Assembly: GCA_035652095.1 (NCBI GenBank) | Contig: DASREM010000021.1 | Coordinates: forward strand, 62,001 to 126,000 | Source of the DNA: DASREM01 sp035652095 | Lineage (GTDB): Bacteria; Acidobacteriota; Terriglobia; Terriglobales; Acidobacteriaceae | Length of the DNA stretch: 64,000 nt | Direction: 5' to 3' | Shown: piece after piece, positions 43,238 to 51,213 of the stretch | Numbering within the stretch: position 1 is the stretch's first letter | Layout: each line of letters opens with the position of its first letter | Position numbers and translations under genes: made by a program | Notes under the pieces: model-generated | What the model was told of the DNA's origin: nothing | Database searches by the model: none | What the model saw: the letters and a program-made list of their open reading frames with translations, nothing else

Positions 43238-43855
43238 ATGCCGGAGCTCCGCTCCAACTCGCAATTTCAATTTACCGCGGGAAACCTCTCTCTGGATTTC
43301 ACCAACACGCTGGATAACCGCGGTGCCGAGAACGAGATCGATCTCCTCGCAAATTACGCGGACTTGCTCGCCTGGGGAGTTGCCGCCAGAACCCTCTCTC
43401 GATCCGATGCCGAGCGCCTCTTGGGACTCGCTGAGAAGAATCCCGTGCAGGCGCGAGCGGCACTGCGTCGAGCGCTCCAGTTGCGCGAATCTATGTATAC
43501 AATTTTCTCAGCCATCGCGGAACGGCGCATAGTTCCCGGCTCGTCCCTGTCCCTGCTCAATGCGGAGGTGCAGCAGGCCGGCGAGCATGCCCGGATCGTT
43601 TCCGTGAATCGCAGCTTCTCGTGGGAATGGATTGCTCCCGAAGCCAACTTGGCCAGCCCGCTATGGCCGATTGCGCGCGATGCCGCCGAACTGCTTACCG
43701 AGGGCCCCCTGGAACTGGTGCGCACGTGCGCCGCCGAAACGTGCGGTTGGCTCTTTCTCGACACCACCAAGAACCATCGCCGTCGCTGGTGCGACATGAA
43801 GACCTGCGGGAACCGGAATAAGGCACGCCGCTATTACCAACGAGCACAGCGTTAA
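43238..43855 (+). CDS. ABATE/CGNR zinc-finger transcription regulator
   Basis: A 205-residue protein. The N-terminus is an ABATE-type domain (LSLDFTNTLDNRG and following). The C-terminal CGNR zinc finger has TCAAETCGWLFLDTTKNHRR then WCDMKTCGNRNKARRYY. This is a known putative DNA-binding stress regulator family. AAGGA precedes the ATG. Divergent from the EamA exporter, suggesting local control of that gene. Confidence 0.92.
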   Translation: MPELRSNSQFQFTAGNLSLDFTNTLDNRGAENEIDLLANYADLLAWGVAARTLSRSDAERLLGLAEKNPVQARAALRRALQLRESMYTIFSAIAERRIVPGSSLSLLNAEVQQAGEHARIVSVNRSFSWEWIAPEANLASPLWPIARDAAELLTEGPLELVRTCAAETCGWLFLDTTKNHRRRWCDMKTCGNRNKARRYYQRAQR

Positions 43856-44055
43856 GAAACTTGAACCAGTCCGACTGCTGCAAAACGCAGTGAGCCGCTG
43901 CAGGACGCAGCCCAGGTTTGTTCCCTAAGTAACTTATCTCTGGCCTAAGTCCTTGGCCCTCATGCTGCCCTCGCGTTCCACGCTTTTGCCCTCCGCGTGC
44001 ACTTATGCAAGGCGCAGGCGCGGCAACCGCCCGGGTTGCACGCCGGGGAGGCTTC

Positions 44056-44712
44056 ATGTCGATCCTATTTGTCCTGCTCATGTTTCTGCTCATCATGAGC
44101 ATCAGTTATTTGCGCCGCCCCCAGGAAGTACAAAAGGCGGAGTTGCCGGCGCGGCCCAAGTTTCCACGCATTGAGCGCGAGCTTGGTTTCGAGATTCCCC
44201 AGGGCTACTGCTTCCATCCTGGACACACCTGGGTTTCGAAAGAATCACCCGAGAACGCTCGCATCGGCCTGGACACCTTCGTCAGCGGCCTGGTGGGCGG
44301 AATCGATCGCATCGAGACCATTGCACCCAACCGCTGGATTCGCCAGGGTCAGAAGTTCGCCACCATTCATGGTGCGGGGACCTCCATTGACATGCTGTCA
44401 CCGGTCGAAGGTGTGGTCACCGCCGTGAACAGCGAGGTGGTGCAGGATCCGACGCTGCTTGCGCGCGATCCCTACAACGCCGGCTGGATCGCCATGGTGA
44501 AGTCGCCCGATCTGGCGCTTAACCAGAAAAATCTGGTGCAGGGCCCGATGATTGCGCCCTGGATGCAGAACAGCGTGACCCGGCTCAATGCCATGCTCAC
44601 GCAACTGGCTCCCGCTTACGCGCAGGATGGCGGCGTGCCGGTGCGTGGACTGTTGCAACAGCTTCCGGCGGATTTGCGCCAGAACATCGTAAAGGAGTTG
44701 TTCCTGTCATAG
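44056..44712 (+). CDS. Membrane-anchored GcvH-like protein lacking the lipoyl lysine (redox module, first gene)
   Basis: A 218-residue paralogue of the protein at 3452-4120. N-terminal membrane helix (SILFVLLMFLLIMSISYL), then a lipoyl/GcvH fold with IPQGYCFHPGHTWVSKESPE and RDPYNAGWIAMVKSPD. The segment that would carry the lipoyl lysine reads HGAGTSIDMLSPVEG, with glycine at the lysine position. C-terminus ends KELFLS. ATG 44056 has GGGGAGG upstream and begins the helix. It is followed 32 bases later by a ferredoxin and an NrfD gene, so it is probably a structural part of that membrane redox complex rather than a glycine-cleavage protein. Confidence 0.83.
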   Translation: MSILFVLLMFLLIMSISYLRRPQEVQKAELPARPKFPRIERELGFEIPQGYCFHPGHTWVSKESPENARIGLDTFVSGLVGGIDRIETIAPNRWIRQGQKFATIHGAGTSIDMLSPVEGVVTAVNSEVVQDPTLLARDPYNAGWIAMVKSPDLALNQKNLVQGPMIAPWMQNSVTRLNAMLTQLAPAYAQDGGVPVRGLLQQLPADLRQNIVKELFLS

Positions 44713-44744
44713 CGAATTCACCCGCACAGGGCACGGAGAAGAAC

Positions 44745-45500
44745 ATGGCTAACACAAGATCCATCCTGGTAGACATCACCAAGTGCATCGGGTGCCGAAG
44801 CTGTGAGCAGGCATGCAAAAGCGCGCACGGTTTTCCGATGGAAACTGAAGCCAAGCTGTCAGCGACCGCACTCACCGTGGTTCAGGAGCAGGGCGAGCGC
44901 TTCGTGCGCCGCATGTGCATGCATTGCCAGGATCCCGCGTGCGCTTCGGCTTGCCTGGTCGGCGCATTAAAAAAGAGCACGGCCGGTCCTGTCACCTACG
45001 ATGCCACAAAGTGCATCGGATGCCGTTATTGCATCGTCGCTTGTCCGTTCAACGTGCCGCGCTACGAGTGGACCAAGCTGGCCCCCTACGTCAAAAAGTG
45101 CGATATGTGCGCCGAGCGGCAGCTCAGCGGCCAGCCGCCCGCCTGCGTCGAAGCGTGTCCCACGGGCGCTTCGACCGTCGGCACACGCGACCAGATGCTC
45201 GAGGAAGCCACCCGCCTCATCCTGTCGGATTCCAGGTACGTAAAGCACATTTACGGCAGCCAGGAGGTCGGGGGAACTTCGGTCTTCTTCATCTCCGATG
45301 TTCCGTTCGAGAAGCTCGGATTCGCCAATCTTCCCGATCAGCCCATGCCGGTGCTGACGGCCAACGCCCTCGGCGACACGCCCACTGTCATTCTGATGGG
45401 CGGCGCCCTGCTCTCGGGACTGTACTGGATCACGCAACGCCGGGCGGAAGTTGCAGCCGCTGAAGCTCAACTGAAAGTTACTGACAAGGAAAGAGGCTAA
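44745..45500 (+). CDS. Four-cluster ferredoxin subunit (HybA/DmsB-like) with C-terminal membrane anchor
   Basis: A 251-residue iron-sulfur protein. Four Cys groups are visible: CIGCRSCEQACKS, CMHCQDPACASACLV, CIGCRYCIVACPF, and CDMCAERQLSGQPPACVEAC (the last continuing to PTGAST). This fits four 4Fe-4S clusters. A single helix (TVILMGGALLSGLYWI) anchors the C-terminus. There is no Tat signal, unlike E. coli HybA, so the clusters probably face the cytoplasm unless another subunit carries export. It would pass electrons between an unseen partner and the NrfD subunit. Confidence 0.9.
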   Translation: MANTRSILVDITKCIGCRSCEQACKSAHGFPMETEAKLSATALTVVQEQGERFVRRMCMHCQDPACASACLVGALKKSTAGPVTYDATKCIGCRYCIVACPFNVPRYEWTKLAPYVKKCDMCAERQLSGQPPACVEACPTGASTVGTRDQMLEEATRLILSDSRYVKHIYGSQEVGGTSVFFISDVPFEKLGFANLPDQPMPVLTANALGDTPTVILMGGALLSGLYWITQRRAEVAAAEAQLKVTDKERG

Positions 45501-45503
45501 GCC

Positions 45504-46676
45504 ATGATCAGCAAATTTCTGCAGAAGATCACCCTATGGCGAGTCATCGTGGGAATCATATTTGCGGCAGGACTGTACGCCACGTTCGCGCGCTTCGCCT
45601 TCGGTTTTGCGCGCTCCACCAACCTCACCGATCCGCAACCCTGGGGCTTGTGGGTGGGCCTGGGAACGCTTTGCGGAGTCGGGCTCTCGGCCGGGGGCTT
45701 CGCCATTGCCGCCACCGTCTACCTGCTGGGCTTCGAACGCTATCGTCCGGTGCTGCGCGCCGCTGTGCTGATCTCGTTTCTGGGATATCTCTCCGTCATG
45801 ATCGGCATGATCTATGAGCTTGGGCTTCCCTGGCGCATCTGGCACCCGATTGTGATGTGGAACCGTCACTCGGTTCTGTTCGAAGTGTCGTGGTGTGTCA
45901 TGCTCTACTCGACTGTGCTGGCGCTGGAATTTTCGCCCGCGCTGGTCGAAAAAATTCCCTGGAAAGCGTTTCGCGACTTTTACCTCCATTTCCAGCACAA
46001 GATTTTGATCGCCCTGGTGCTGGTCGGGACCCTGCTCTCTTCGATGCACCAGTCTTTCCTCGGCGGCCTGTACCTCATCACCAAGGGCAAGCTCTCGCCT
46101 TTGTGGTACAGCCCGTATCTTACGACGGAGTTCTATCTTTCGGCGATTCCCGCCGGGCTGGCAGTCACCATCATCGCGCTTTATCTCAGCAAACGGTCTC
46201 TCAACGCAAACATTGACTTCACCATCCTGAGCGATGTCAGCCGCGTTATCGGGCCGCTGGTGGGACTGTGGGGTCTGTTCCGTTTCGTCGACCTCATCAC
46301 CCATGACGCGGCCCCTTATATGTTTCGCTGGAACGAAGAGTCGCTCTCGTTCTGGCTTGAGATTGCGCTGTTCGTGGTGGCGCCCATCGTCCTTCTCAGC
46401 CAGGAGAAAATCCGCAACAATCCTCAAATGCTGTATTGGAGTTGCGCCGTGGTAGTGATGGGATTCATGGCCAACCGCCTCAATGTCAGCATCACCGGCC
46501 TGCAGGCCAGTTCAGGCGTGTACTACATTCCGAAGTGGACCGAGTTTGCCTGCACGCTCGCCACTTTAACCGCCGCGGTGCTGGCATTCCGCTACGCGGT
46601 GCTTTACCTCGACATCCTTCCCAGGACCCCGGCCCGGCAACGCTGGCTCGTTTCCGCTGGGACTGCAGAAGCCTGA
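45504..46676 (+). CDS. NrfD/HybB-family quinone-reacting membrane subunit
   Basis: A 390-residue integral membrane protein with about ten helices. It begins SKFLQKITLWRVIVGIIFAA and carries HybB-like stretches WNRHSVLFEVSWCVMLYSTV and HQSFLGGLYLITKGKLSPLW. The family exchanges electrons with menaquinone or ubiquinone. It follows the ferredoxin gene by three bases. No hydrogenase, molybdopterin or multiheme catalytic subunit is adjacent, so the physiological donor or acceptor is unknown. A strong terminator follows 20 bases after the stop. Confidence 0.92.
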   Translation: MISKFLQKITLWRVIVGIIFAAGLYATFARFAFGFARSTNLTDPQPWGLWVGLGTLCGVGLSAGGFAIAATVYLLGFERYRPVLRAAVLISFLGYLSVMIGMIYELGLPWRIWHPIVMWNRHSVLFEVSWCVMLYSTVLALEFSPALVEKIPWKAFRDFYLHFQHKILIALVLVGTLLSSMHQSFLGGLYLITKGKLSPLWYSPYLTTEFYLSAIPAGLAVTIIALYLSKRSLNANIDFTILSDVSRVIGPLVGLWGLFRFVDLITHDAAPYMFRWNEESLSFWLEIALFVVAPIVLLSQEKIRNNPQMLYWSCAVVVMGFMANRLNVSITGLQASSGVYYIPKWTEFACTLATLTAAVLAFRYAVLYLDILPRTPARQRWLVSAGTAEA

Positions 46677-46696
46677 TCTCCGATGAGACTTCATTG

Positions 46697-46727
46697 CCCG
46701 GGAGCAAGGGCTCCCGGGAGTTTTTTT
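46697..46727 (+). terminator. Strong intrinsic terminator after the GcvH-like/ferredoxin/NrfD operon
   Basis: CCCGGGAG/CTCCCGGG is a perfect 8-bp stem with a six-base loop, followed by AG and seven T's. It closes the three-gene operon. The next gene is convergent. Confidence 0.92.
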
Positions 46728-46728
46728 G

Positions 46729-47190
46729 CTACTTGCTTTCCTTGGAGTGCAATTCGATCAGCTTCTTGGTCAGCAGTACGATGCCGACGATCTGGGTCCA
46801 CTCCGAAACAATGTTCCCCACCACCTCTCCCCACCGGCTCTGTGTTTCCATGCGCGCGAACAGAACCACCCAGCAAATTCCGGTGATGGCCAGAAAAATT
46901 GTGAGGGAGTGGTCGCGCAGCACATGGTGCGCCCGGCCCAGAAGGTCGCGAGGCGGCTTGCGGCTTTCGGCCGAGCCCTTCTCGTACATGAATTTCGTGG
47001 CAACTACGGTGACTACCAGCCCCGTCCAGTCGGCAATCGCGTTGCCGAAGAACGCTCCCCAATGCGTGTCAGGATTGGAGCGGATATAGAGGACGATCCA
47101 GAGCAGCAGGATGCTGAGGGAAACAATGCTCAGAGAGTGCTGGTGGAAAAAACTGCGGCTGCTCTTGCGCTTCTTGCTCTGCTCCACCAT
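46729..47190 (-). CDS. Four-helix-type hypothetical membrane protein
   Basis: A 153-residue protein with a basic N-terminus and about four hydrophobic segments in two similar halves: SLSIVSLSILLLWIVLYIRS and DWTGLVVTVVATKFMYE, then SLTIFLAITGICWVVLFARM and EWTQIVGIVLLTKKLIEL. The HSLSIVS/HSLTIFL and DWT/EWT matches indicate an internal duplication. ATG 47190 has a GGAG-type ribosome site upstream. I recall it as a conserved acidobacterial hypothetical; function unknown. Confidence 0.72.
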   Translation of the reverse strand: MVEQSKKRKSSRSFFHQHSLSIVSLSILLLWIVLYIRSNPDTHWGAFFGNAIADWTGLVVTVVATKFMYEKGSAESRKPPRDLLGRAHHVLRDHSLTIFLAITGICWVVLFARMETQSRWGEVVGNIVSEWTQIVGIVLLTKKLIELHSKESK

Positions 47191-47336
47191 CCGCGGCGCC
47201 TCCGGGGCGTGGACAGGCTTCAGGGCGCTCTGTCCGCAGCGCATACGATGAGCCGCGGTCAAACAAAGTTGCCGGTTCAGATACTTGCGGGGCCAATGTG
47301 GGGTTGGCCCCGCAGGTTCACGATGGAAATGTCGCC

Positions 47337-48086
47337 TTACGACCCAGGTTTCCCCTTAAAAACGAAATCCACCTCCTTGGTCTCATTGGCGCCCACCGTG
47401 ACTTTTTGCGTTGCCGTGCCCAGCTTCTCGTGCCAGGCCTCCAGTGTGTAGGTCCCGGGCGGCAGGCTGTTCAGGTCGAAGCTGCCACCCTTGCCGGTCA
47501 ACGCGTAATAGGGATGCTTGAATACCGCGATGTAGCTGTGCATCCAGGGATGCACATTGCACTTCACCGGAATCGCAATCTCCTCGCGGGCAAACGTCTC
47601 CTCCACCGGAGCCCCCGGCGTCTGCGCCTTGTTCCACTCGCGGTTGTTGACCGGCTGAGGATGGATGTTGTGCATCGTGGGATCGTCATTCTTTACCTCC
47701 AGCTTCTGGTGCGCTTGCATGGCGACTACGTGCGGCTCGTACATGCAGCCCTTCTGTTCCATCACCACCGGCTGGCTGGGGGCATCGTAAGCTCGGTCGG
47801 GAAGGCCTTCCGAGACAAAAACCACGACGTTTTCAAGTCCTCCATTCTTATCGGTCACCACGTCGTCAGAATTCACCCCGGTGGGGTGCAGCCTGGCGCA
47901 GCTCGGATCCGCATTCATGCTGATGTGCTGCGGTTTTGGCGCAACACCTTCAAATTTGACGACGCCTTTGAGGGAAGCGCTCTGGGCCGGCAGGTCCGCT
48001 GGAGACCCGGCGCGTACCGACTTCAGTCCTGCCATGCTCACGAAGGCAAGCATGGCGATGGAGAGGGTTACACAGATTTTTTTCAT
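47337..48086 (-). CDS. Exported plastocyanin-like/carboxypeptidase-regulatory domain protein
   Basis: A 249-residue exported protein with a signal peptide (MKKICVTLSIAMLAFVSMAG). The middle part is cupredoxin-like: LEVKNDDPTMHNIHPQPVNN and IPVKCNVHPWMHSYIAVFKH, where the His, Cys, His and Met could form a type 1 copper site. The C-terminal about 60 residues form a beta-sandwich regulatory domain (GGSFDLNSLPPGTYTLEAWH). Such proteins are often annotated as methylamine-utilisation-like. AGGTG precedes the ATG. Three TGTCAG repeats lie upstream. Confidence 0.82.
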   Translation of the reverse strand: MKKICVTLSIAMLAFVSMAGLKSVRAGSPADLPAQSASLKGVVKFEGVAPKPQHISMNADPSCARLHPTGVNSDDVVTDKNGGLENVVVFVSEGLPDRAYDAPSQPVVMEQKGCMYEPHVVAMQAHQKLEVKNDDPTMHNIHPQPVNNREWNKAQTPGAPVEETFAREEIAIPVKCNVHPWMHSYIAVFKHPYYALTGKGGSFDLNSLPPGTYTLEAWHEKLGTATQKVTVGANETKEVDFVFKGKPGS

Positions 48087-48140
48087 CTTTCACCTGGTGG
48101 ATTGCTGTGTTCTCAGCCTAGGTGTCACCGGTTGGAGATA

Positions 48141-48189
48141 TGTCAGGCGGATGTGAAAGCTTTGTCAGAATCTAAGCACGAATTGTCAG
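48141..48189 (-). promoter_or_regulatory. Three phased TGTCAG repeats upstream of the plastocyanin-like gene
   Basis: TGTCAG occurs at 48141, 48163 and 48184, with 22- and 21-base spacing, i.e. about two helical turns each. The last two sit in the longer shared TTGTCAGAAT. They lie 55-103 bases upstream of the minus-strand gene start at 48086. This pattern suggests binding sites on one DNA face for a dimeric or tandem regulator; identity unknown. Confidence 0.5.
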
Positions 48190-48323
48190 AATACGGTCAA
48201 GAGTGGAAAGAAGGTTCCTCGTGATCTACAACCAATTACGGGGAAAGCAGTTCAAGGTATTGGGACGCAAAGGTCTAAGGGCGGCGTGGAAGTTTTTCGA
48301 AAAAAGCCGGAGAAGTAAGTAAC

Positions 48324-48782
48324 TCACCGGATGTTTCTGCCCAGCAGGTAGCTCTGCAGGATCAGCATCGCCGCGAGTCTGTCGACCACCGCACCTCGCT
48401 TCTTGATTGAGAGTTCCGTTTCCCGTAACAGGCGATTCGCCTCCGCCGAGGTCAGCCGCTCATCCCAGAGATGTACCGGGAGTTCAAAGCGCTTGCGCAG
48501 GTCTTGCGCGAAGGCCTGCATCTTCTCGGCCTGGGTTCCCTCCTGACCGCTCATCCGCAAAGGAAGCCCCACCACCAGTTCGGCCACTTGATACTGTTGA
48601 ATGACCTGCTCCAGGGCCGCGAAGTCCGTGCGCTTGTTTTTTCTGCGAATCGTATCCAGCCCTTGTGCGGTAATGCCCAGGGGATCGGTCACCGCCAGGC
48701 CGATGGTTCGTGACCCCACATCGAGCGCCAGGATGCGCCCCGGCCGCGCTGCATCCTGGTTTTCTGTTGGGAAGGAAGGCAC
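48324..48782 (-). CDS. ruvX: Putative pre-16S rRNA nuclease/Holliday junction resolvase YqgF
   Basis: A 152-residue RNase H-fold protein. It has LALDVGSRTIGLAVTDPLG at the N-terminus, VVGLPLRMSGQEG, the acidic DERLTSAEA and the final Asp in AVVDRLAAMLILQSYL. Start is a GTG. Divergent from the AI-2E-type transporter gene. Confidence 0.93.
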   Translation of the reverse strand: MPSFPTENQDAARPGRILALDVGSRTIGLAVTDPLGITAQGLDTIRRKNKRTDFAALEQVIQQYQVAELVVGLPLRMSGQEGTQAEKMQAFAQDLRKRFELPVHLWDERLTSAEANRLLRETELSIKKRGAVVDRLAAMLILQSYLLGRNIR

Positions 48783-48834
48783 CCACGGATTATATGTCCG
48801 CGGCAGCGTGGGAAATTGGCTTACGATAATCGCT

Positions 48835-49911
48835 ATGCCCGACGAGGCTCAGGTCCACGCGCCGCGTTACCCTGAAACAGGCAGGCACCAACCGAATAAA
48901 GACCAATGGCATTGGGCGCTCACCGTGCTCGGCATCGGCGCCATTCTCGGGCTGTGCTATTGGGCCGAGGTGGTATTTGCCGTCCTCATGGTCTCGGTCC
49001 TGCTGGCCTTCATTCTTGCGCCAGTAGTCGAGATGTTCATGCGCTTGCGTCTGCCCCGCGGCGTCGCAGCCGCCATCGCCGTCGTCCTGCTGTTCGCGAT
49101 ACTCGCCGGGGTCGTCTATTACTCCTACAATCAGGCTAGTTCGCTCATCGAGGACCTGCCCAAATACACCGCTCAGATTCGCGACCACATCTCCAAAATT
49201 CTCAAGAAGGCAGAAAACCTCGACGTGCTCAGTCCCACCCCAGACAAAGGCATTCTGAATGTCCACCCCACTTCAACGTTCTCCGAAATCCTTACCCGCG
49301 GCTTTGGCTCGGTCAGCGCGATCTTTCTCGCCGGCTCCTTCGTGCCCTTCCTGGTCTATTTCATGCTGACCTGGCAGCAGCACGTGCGCTCGGCGACAGT
49401 CATGCTGTTTCCGCTTGCAAGCCGCCACACCGCCTACGTCACGCTTGGACTGATTTCGCAGATGATCCGCAGCTTCATGGTCGGCAACCTGCTGATCGGT
49501 GTCTTCATGGGAGTGGCTGGGACCATTGTGTTCGGCATCCTCGGCCTTCCCTTCTTCTACTTCGTGGGATTTATCAGCGGCTTCCTGAGCCTGATCCCCT
49601 ACATGGGCGTGCTGCTCGCGATGCTTCCGCCGCTGTTCGTCGGCATCGGGCGGATCAGTTCCGAAGAGGCCATCTACATCATGGTTACCGTTCTCGGCCT
49701 GCACCTGATTTCGTTGAATGTGCTCTATCCCAAATTTCTCGGCAACCGCCTGCAACTGAATCCACTGGCGGTGACCATCGGACTATTGTTCTGGGGATGG
49801 CTCTGGGGAGGCATCGGCCTGGTGCTTGCGATTCCTATCACCGCAGCTACGAAGATCGTGTTCGATCACGTGGAATCGCTCAAGCCTTATGGAGCCTGGC
49901 TGGGAGAGTAA
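48835..49911 (+). CDS. AI-2E/PerM-family membrane transporter
   Basis: A 358-residue protein with about eight helices. The family pattern is seen in VVFAVLMVSVLLAFILAPVV, GSFVPFLVYFMLTWQQHV, ISGFLSLIPYMGVLLAMLPP, and NVLYPKFLGNRLQLNPLAVT, followed by LLFWGWLWGGIGLVLAIPI. Members export AI-2 or act as Na+/H+ antiporters; the substrate is not clear here. The ATG at 48835 is chosen; the frame is open upstream but overlaps ruvX on the other strand. Confidence 0.9.
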   Translation: MPDEAQVHAPRYPETGRHQPNKDQWHWALTVLGIGAILGLCYWAEVVFAVLMVSVLLAFILAPVVEMFMRLRLPRGVAAAIAVVLLFAILAGVVYYSYNQASSLIEDLPKYTAQIRDHISKILKKAENLDVLSPTPDKGILNVHPTSTFSEILTRGFGSVSAIFLAGSFVPFLVYFMLTWQQHVRSATVMLFPLASRHTAYVTLGLISQMIRSFMVGNLLIGVFMGVAGTIVFGILGLPFFYFVGFISGFLSLIPYMGVLLAMLPPLFVGIGRISSEEAIYIMVTVLGLHLISLNVLYPKFLGNRLQLNPLAVTIGLLFWGWLWGGIGLVLAIPITAATKIVFDHVESLKPYGAWLGE

Positions 49912-50028
49912 GTCGTACCGCCGTGTCAGTCAATTGAAAGCAAGATTGTGGTTCCGAACGAAGATCCTGCTCTCTTGGAGGATGGCCACAGCACAGCCAC
50001 AGTATGGCGGGACTGAAACTCGAAACTG

Positions 50029-50568
50029 CTACGCCTGGAACTCAGAAGCTTCGGGGAAACGCAGGTTCTGTTTCGCCAGCGCCTTGGTGAGCACGTCTTC
50101 GATCTCTTTCTCTTCGCAGCCCTTCGCCATCGCCAGTTCACTGACCAGCAAGTAGCGCGCGCGCTCCAGCATTTTCTTCTCGCGGAACGACAGCGGCTTG
50201 CCCTGGTTCAATTGCAGCAGGCTTTTGAGCACGACTGCGACTTCCAGTAAAGACCCGGTCCGCATGCGATCGGAGTTTTCCTTGAAACGGTCTTTCCAGT
50301 CCGTGCTGCTGTCGCCGTTCACGCCGTCGCTCAGAAATCCGATAATTTTCTGGATTTCTCCATTCTTCACCACTCGCCGCAATCCCACCATGTTCACGTT
50401 GTGAAACGGGATCATCACCTTCAGGCTGCTGGACTTGATTTTGAGAAGGTAAAATTTTTCGACGCTGGCTCCGATGGTCCGGCTGCTGATTTGCTCAATG
50501 ACGCCGACCCCGTGGTTGGGGTAGACAACTTTGTCCCCGATGTGGAAATTTCCGTCGCTGCTGATCAT
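50029..50568 (-). CDS. CarD-family RNA polymerase-interacting regulator
   Basis: A 179-residue cytoplasmic protein. The N-terminal RNAP-interaction domain has FHIGDKVVYPNHGVGVIEQI and YLLKIKSSSLKVMIPFHNVN. The helical C-terminal DNA-binding part includes WKDRFKENSDRMRTGSLLEV and SFREKKMLERARYLLVSELA. It stabilises open promoter complexes, often controlling rRNA expression. ATG 50568 matches the usual start; the frame is open nine codons upstream. Confidence 0.93.
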   Translation of the reverse strand: MISSDGNFHIGDKVVYPNHGVGVIEQISSRTIGASVEKFYLLKIKSSSLKVMIPFHNVNMVGLRRVVKNGEIQKIIGFLSDGVNGDSSTDWKDRFKENSDRMRTGSLLEVAVVLKSLLQLNQGKPLSFREKKMLERARYLLVSELAMAKGCEEKEIEDVLTKALAKQNLRFPEASEFQA

Positions 50569-50717
50569 GAAGAGACACCCAGTAGTGCAGGACAAGAAAG
50601 GAACAACACTCTGCTATTTTAGCCAAAGCTGCATAATTAGGCAATTCGGACCGCTATGTCAGCAACTCGCCTTGGGCCTAAATGCTAGAGCGGAAAGCCT
50701 CTGCGCCGCTGAAGGTT

Positions 50718-50723
50718 TATAAT
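50718..50723 (+). promoter_or_regulatory. Possible -10 box close to the greA start
   Basis: TATAAT lies 10 bases before the greA ATG at 50734. If used, transcription would start a few bases before the ATG, giving a leaderless or very short-leader mRNA; there is also no good Shine-Dalgarno. No clear -35 box is seen, so this is tentative. Confidence 0.35.
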
Positions 50724-50733
50724 CTGTGAAAGC

Positions 50734-51213
50734 ATGACGGATCAAATCAAGAAGAAATTGCAAGAAGAGATCAACTCGCTGGAGCATGAACTCGCGCACG
50801 AGTTGCCGGCGGAATTAAAGAAGGCTGTGGCCCTCGGGGACCTCAGCGAAAACGCCGAATATCACATGGCCAAGCAGCGCCAGGAATTCGTCAAAGCCCG
50901 CCTGCGCCAGCTCGGCCGCCGCCTCGCCGACTTGTCCCTCATCAACATGAACAACATTCCCAAGGACAAGGTCGGACTGGGTTCCACGGTCAAGGTCTAT
51001 GACAATTTCAAAGAAGAAGAGATGGAATACCAGCTGGTGACCAGCGAAGAGTCCGATGTGGCTGCTGGAAAAATTTCCACCACTTCTCCGATCGGCCGCG
51101 CTCTACTGAATAAGAAAGTCGGCGACACCGCTATCGTCGTCACGCCCAATGGAAAGCGGGAGATGGAAGTCCTGAAGCTCACCACGATTCACGATCAGGC
51201 CGCCGCGGAATGA
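50734..51213 (+). CDS. greA: Transcript cleavage factor GreA
   Basis: A 159-residue factor that rescues backtracked RNA polymerase. The N-terminal coiled coil (KKLQEEINSLEHELAHELP) carries the acidic tip DLSENAEYHMAK, and the C-terminal domain has KVGLGSTVKVYDNFKEEEME and ISTTSPIGRALLNKKVGDTA. Full length. It overlaps the next gene's start by four bases (ATGA), so the two are probably co-transcribed. Confidence 0.96.
   Translation: MTDQIKKKLQEEINSLEHELAHELPAELKKAVALGDLSENAEYHMAKQRQEFVKARLRQLGRRLADLSLINMNNIPKDKVGLGSTVKVYDNFKEEEMEYQLVTSEESDVAAGKISTTSPIGRALLNKKVGDTAIVVTPNGKREMEVLKLTTIHDQAAAE

Noticed and set aside
44056..44712. Annotation as glycine cleavage system H protein (gcvH)
   Set aside because: The lipoyl lysine is absent, a membrane helix is present, and no gcvT or gcvP is nearby.
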